Origin: Lelliottia sp. WAP21
Lineage (GTDB): Bacteria > Pseudomonadota > Gammaproteobacteria > Enterobacterales > Enterobacteriaceae
Reading direction: 5' to 3'
DNA: 64,000 nucleotides
Assembly (NCBI RefSeq): GCF_020532665.2
Contig: NZ_JAIWPG020000003.1
Span: 434,001 to 498,000, forward strand
Shown here: positions 60,777 through 64,000 of the stretch, in pieces
Numbering within the stretch: the first letter of the stretch is position 1
Layout: each line of letters opens with the position of its first letter
The notes under the pieces: model-generated
Seen by the model: the letters and a program-made list of their open reading frames with translations, nothing else
Databases searched by the model: none
What the model was told of the DNA's origin: nothing
Program-made: the position numbers and the translations under genes

Positions 60777-63700
60777 CTAGTCGGCGTCATAGCCCAGATT
60801 CGGCGCCAGCCAGCGTTCCACTTCCTGAATGCTCATCCCTTTGCGCCGGGCGTAATCTTCCACCTGATCGCGCTGAATTTGCGCCACGGCGTAGTATTTG
60901 CTGTCAGGATGGCTGAAATACCAGCCCGAAACCGATGCGCCGGGCCACATGGCAAAGGATTCGGTCAGTTTCATTCCCGCATGGGTTTCGACATCCAGCA
61001 ACTGCCAGATGGTGCCTTTTTCTGTGTGCTCCGGACACGCCGGATAGCCGGGTGCCGGGCGGATCCCCTGGTAATTCTCGCGAATCAGCTCCTCGTTGCT
61101 CAGGTTCTCATTCGGCGCATAACCCCAGTACACCTTACGTACGCGTTCATGCAGATACTCAGCAAATGCCTCTGCCAGACGATCGGCGATCGCTTTAACC
61201 ATGATTTTGTTGTAATCATCAAGCTGTGCCTCGTAGGCCTCGGCGAGCGCGTCCTCCTCCAGGCCACCGGTCACGGCAAAGGCACCGATATAGTCCGCTT
61301 TGCCGCTCAGTTTCGGCGCCACAAAATCAGCCAGGCAGTAGTTAGCAAAGCCGATCTTCTCGGTTTGCTGACGCAGATGATGACTGACCGCCAGCACGTG
61401 TGTACGCGTTTCGTCGCGATAGATTTCTATATCGTCGCCCACGCGGTTCGCCGGGAACAGCCCTACCACCCCTCGCGGATTGAGCTTTTTCTCACGACTA
61501 AGCATGTCGAGCATGTCGTTAGCATCTTTAAACAGACGCTTCGCCTCTTCCCCAACCACCTCATCTTCGAGGATGCGGGGATATTTTCCCGCCAGCGACC
61601 ACGTCATAAAGAACGGCGTCCAGTCGATATAATTGCGCAAGGTTTCAATACTGGCGGTAACTACCTGCACGCCCAGTCGATGTGCCACCGGCGGCGTATA
61701 GCTTGCCCAGTCAAAGGCCAGATCGTTGTCCCGCGCCGCGGCAAGCGTCACCGGTGGGGTACGGGGTTTTTTACGCCCATGCTGTATGCGGACGGTTTCG
61801 TACTCTTTACGCGTTCTGGCGACAAAGTCGTCATGCTGGGTGGCAGAAAGCAGTGCCGACACAACGCCCACGGTACGCGAGGCATTTTGTACATAGACCG
61901 TCGGGCCGCTGTAATTTTGCTCAATTTTAACCGCAGTATGCGCTTTGGAGGTGGTGGCGCCGCCAATTAACAGCGGAATGGTAAAGCCCTGTCGCTCCAT
62001 CTCTTTCGCCACGTTGACCATTTCGTCGAGCGAGGGGGTAATCAACCCGGAGAGCCCGATCAGATCGGCATTTACCTCACGCGCGGTCTTGAGAATTTTG
62101 TCCGCAGGCACCATCACGCCGAGATCGATTATTTCGTAGTTGTTGCATTGCAGCACCACCCCAACGATGTTTTTCCCGATATCGTGGACGTCGCCCTTCA
62201 CGGTCGCAATGACCATTTTACCGTTGCTGGAGCCTTTCTCTTTGCTGGCTTCAATATAGGGTTCAAGATAGGCCACGGCTTGTTTCATCACACGGGCGGA
62301 TTTCACCACCTGTGGCAGGAACATTTTGCCTTCCCCAAACAGATCCCCGACGACGTTCATCCCGTCCATCAGCGGGCCTTCGATCACTTCGATAGGGCGG
62401 GCCGCCTGTTGACGGGCCTCTTCCGTATCCAGTTCGATAAATTCAGTGATCCCTTTCACCAGGGAATACTCCAGACGCTTTTTCACCTCCCACGAGCGCC
62501 ATTCGGCCTGCTGGATGTTGGCGCTTTCATCAGCTTTGCTGCCGCGATATTTCTCCGCCAGATCCAGCATCCGCTCGGTGGCATCATCCCGACGGTTCAG
62601 GATCACATCTTCCACGCCATCGCGCAGTTCAGCAGGGAGATCGTCATAAATGGCCAGCTGGCCGGCATTGACGATACCCATGTCCATCCCGTTACGGATG
62701 GCGTAATAGAGGAAGACGGCATGGATGGCTTCACGCACCGGGTCGTTCCCGCGGAACGAGAACGACACGTTTGACACGCCGCCTGAAATCAACGCATGCG
62801 GCAGTTCGCGTTTGATGTCTTCGCAGGCGCCAATAAAGTCCTGGGCGTAATTGTTGTGTTCTTCGATACCGGTGGCGACGGCGAAGATATTCGGGTCGAA
62901 GATAATGTCTTCAGGCGGGAAACCGACCTCTTCCGTCAGGATCTTGTAGGCGCGACGGCAGATTTCAATTTTACGCTCGCGCGTGTCGGCCTGACCCACC
63001 TCATCAAAGGCCATGACCACCACTGCGGCGCCATAACGGCGGACCAGTCTGGCATGATGGATAAACTGCTCAACGCCCTCTTTCATCGAGATCGAGTTGA
63101 CGATGCCTTTACCCTGAATGCACTTCAGCCCTTTTTCGATGACGTCCCATTTTGAGGAGTCGATCATGATCGGCACGCGGGCAATATCCGGTTCACCGGC
63201 AATCAGATTGAGGAAACGCACCATCGCCGCTTCCGCGTCGAGCATGCCCTCATCCATATTGATATCAATGATCTGCGCCCCGCTTTCGACCTGCTGACGG
63301 GCAACGTCTAACGCTTCATTGTATTTTTCTTCTTTAATCAGACGCTTGAACTTGGCAGACCCGGTCACGTTGGTACGTTCGCCCACGTTCACAAACAGGC
63401 TTTCTTTACCAATGGTCAGCGGTTCCAGCCCCGCCAGGCGGCACGCCACCGGCAGCGTGGGCAATTTACGCGGCGCTAAATCTGCCACCGCGTTGCTCAT
63501 CGCGGCGATATGTTCAGGCGTTGTACCACAGCATCCCCCAACGATATTGAGGAAGCCCGATTCGGCCCATTCCCGAATCTGCGCAGCCATGGTGTCGGCA
63601 TCAAGATCGTATTCACCGAAGGCATTTGGCAGGCCAGCGTTCGGGTGCGCGGTCACGTAGCAATCGGCAATACGCGACAGCTCTTGTACGTACTGGCGAA

Positions 63701-64000
63701 GTTCATCTGGCCCCAATGCACAGTTCAGACCGAAGGTCAGGGCATCCGCGTGGCGTAACGAGTTATAAAACGCTTCGGTCGTCTGGCCCGAAAGGGTACG
63801 GCCTGACGCATCGGTGATCGTACCGGAAATCATAATCGGCAGATCAACGCCCAGGGCCTCCATCTCTGCCTTGACGGCAAAAATGGCGGCTTTCGCATTA
63901 AGGGTATCGAAGACCGTTTCGATCATGATGAGATCGGAACCTCCTTCCACCAGCGCTCTGGTGGATTCACGGTAGGCCGCCACCAGCTGGTCGAAGGTGA
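60777..64000 (-). CDS. metH: Cobalamin-dependent methionine synthase MetH (5' end beyond right edge)
   Basis: About 1073 C-terminal residues are in the window. E. coli MetH has 1227, so roughly the first 154 are missing. The frame is open to the right edge. The enzyme transfers a methyl group from methyl-tetrahydrofolate through B12 to homocysteine. Domains in order: the homocysteine barrel with zinc cysteines in [13 protein letters not shown]; the folate barrel ([20 protein letters not shown]); the B12 domain with the DxHxxG motif [14 protein letters not shown]; and the AdoMet activation domain ending [12 protein letters not shown]. The modules present appear intact. Confidence 0.98.
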   Translation of the reverse strand, partial: TFDQLVAAYRESTRALVEGGSDLIMIETVFDTLNAKAAIFAVKAEMEALGVDLPIMISGTITDASGRTLSGQTTEAFYNSLRHADALTFGLNCALGPDELRQYVQELSRIADCYVTAHPNAGLPNAFGEYDLDADTMAAQIREWAESGFLNIVGGCCGTTPEHIAAMSNAVADLAPRKLPTLPVACRLAGLEPLTIGKESLFVNVGERTNVTGSAKFKRLIKEEKYNEALDVARQQVESGAQIIDINMDEGMLDAEAAMVRFLNLIAGEPDIARVPIMIDSSKWDVIEKGLKCIQGKGIVNSISMKEGVEQFIHHARLVRRYGAAVVVMAFDEVGQADTRERKIEICRRAYKILTEEVGFPPEDIIFDPNIFAVATGIEEHNNYAQDFIGACEDIKRELPHALISGGVSNVSFSFRGNDPVREAIHAVFLYYAIRNGMDMGIVNAGQLAIYDDLPAELRDGVEDVILNRRDDATERMLDLAEKYRGSKADESANIQQAEWRSWEVKKRLEYSLVKGITEFIELDTEEARQQAARPIEVIEGPLMDGMNVVGDLFGEGKMFLPQVVKSARVMKQAVAYLEPYIEASKEKGSSNGKMVIATVKGDVHDIGKNIVGVVLQCNNYEIIDLGVMVPADKILKTAREVNADLIGLSGLITPSLDEMVNVAKEMERQGFTIPLLIGGATTSKAHTAVKIEQNYSGPTVYVQNASRTVGVVSALLSATQHDDFVARTRKEYETVRIQHGRKKPRTPPVTLAAARDNDLAFDWASYTPPVAHRLGVQVVTASIETLRNYIDWTPFFMTWSLAGKYPRILEDEVVGEEAKRLFKDANDMLDMLSREKKLNPRGVVGLFPANRVGDDIEIYRDETRTHVLAVSHHLRQQTEKIGFANYCLADFVAPKLSGKADYIGAFAVTGGLEEDALAEAYEAQLDDYNKIMVKAIADRLAEAFAEYLHERVRKVYWGYAPNENLSNEELIRENYQGIRPAPGYPACPEHTEKGTIWQLLDVETHAGMKLTESFAMWPGASVSGWYFSHPDSKYYAVAQIQRDQVEDYARRKGMSIQEVERWLAPNLGYDAD

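Noticed and set aside
60729..61970. 413-codon open frame antisense to metH
   Set aside because: Mirrors the conserved AdoMet-binding domain of MetH and has no independent support.

Overview
The window is a chromosomal segment of an Enterobacterales bacterium close to Enterobacter, Lelliottia or Leclercia. Most proteins are near-identical in length and sequence to the E. coli K-12 proteins of the ssb-uvrA-lexA-mal-pgi-metH region, gene order is largely that of E. coli but read in the opposite direction, and the coding sequence is moderately GC-rich. The genus is inferred from remembered protein sequences, not from a search.

Positions 1-16041 hold half of a second (lateral, 'Flag-2') flagellar system. 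Two operons diverge from a 477-base control region at 9269-9745. The minus-strand operon is lafK-lfiEFGHIJ (regulator, MS ring, switch protein FliG, export ATPase and its partners). It continues, with almost no spacing, into three genes that look like flagellin modification functions: a two-domain GT2/GT25-like glycosyltransferase, a FliB-like lysine methylase, and a GT25 glycosyltransferase cut by the left edge. The plus-strand operon is lfiMNPQR-lfhBA (C-ring and export gate). Hook, rod and filament genes would lie to the left of the window.

Positions 16042-18206 are a small accessory patch: an LprI-like secreted protein, a short protein with a CPxSGxW motif, and a decayed membrane sensor gene with two frameshifts. 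Positions 18227-28135 return to the core chromosome: ssb and uvrA around a shared LexA box, then yjbR, yjbQ, aphA, tyrB, alr and dnaB. Between aphA and tyrB is a striking 10-copy tandem array with a 68-69 base period built on a perfect palindrome.

Positions 28201-43003 carry qorA, pspG (with a sigma-54 promoter), dusA, a TraF-like outer-membrane protein and a cupin protein (accessory, in the place where E. coli has yjbM and yjbL), zur, yjbJ, the SOS operon lexA-dinF, dgkA, plsB, ubiCA, and malM and lamB. Positions 42982-48297 complete the maltose regulon: malK-lamB-malM diverging from malEFG across MalT and CRP sites. psiE, the yjbEFGH exopolysaccharide operon and pgi follow.

Positions 55232-64000 hold lysC, panS, yjbD, rluF, yjbB and most of metH. 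Two departures from E. coli stand out: I cannot find the lysine riboswitch in front of lysC, and pepE is missing between rluF and yjbB.
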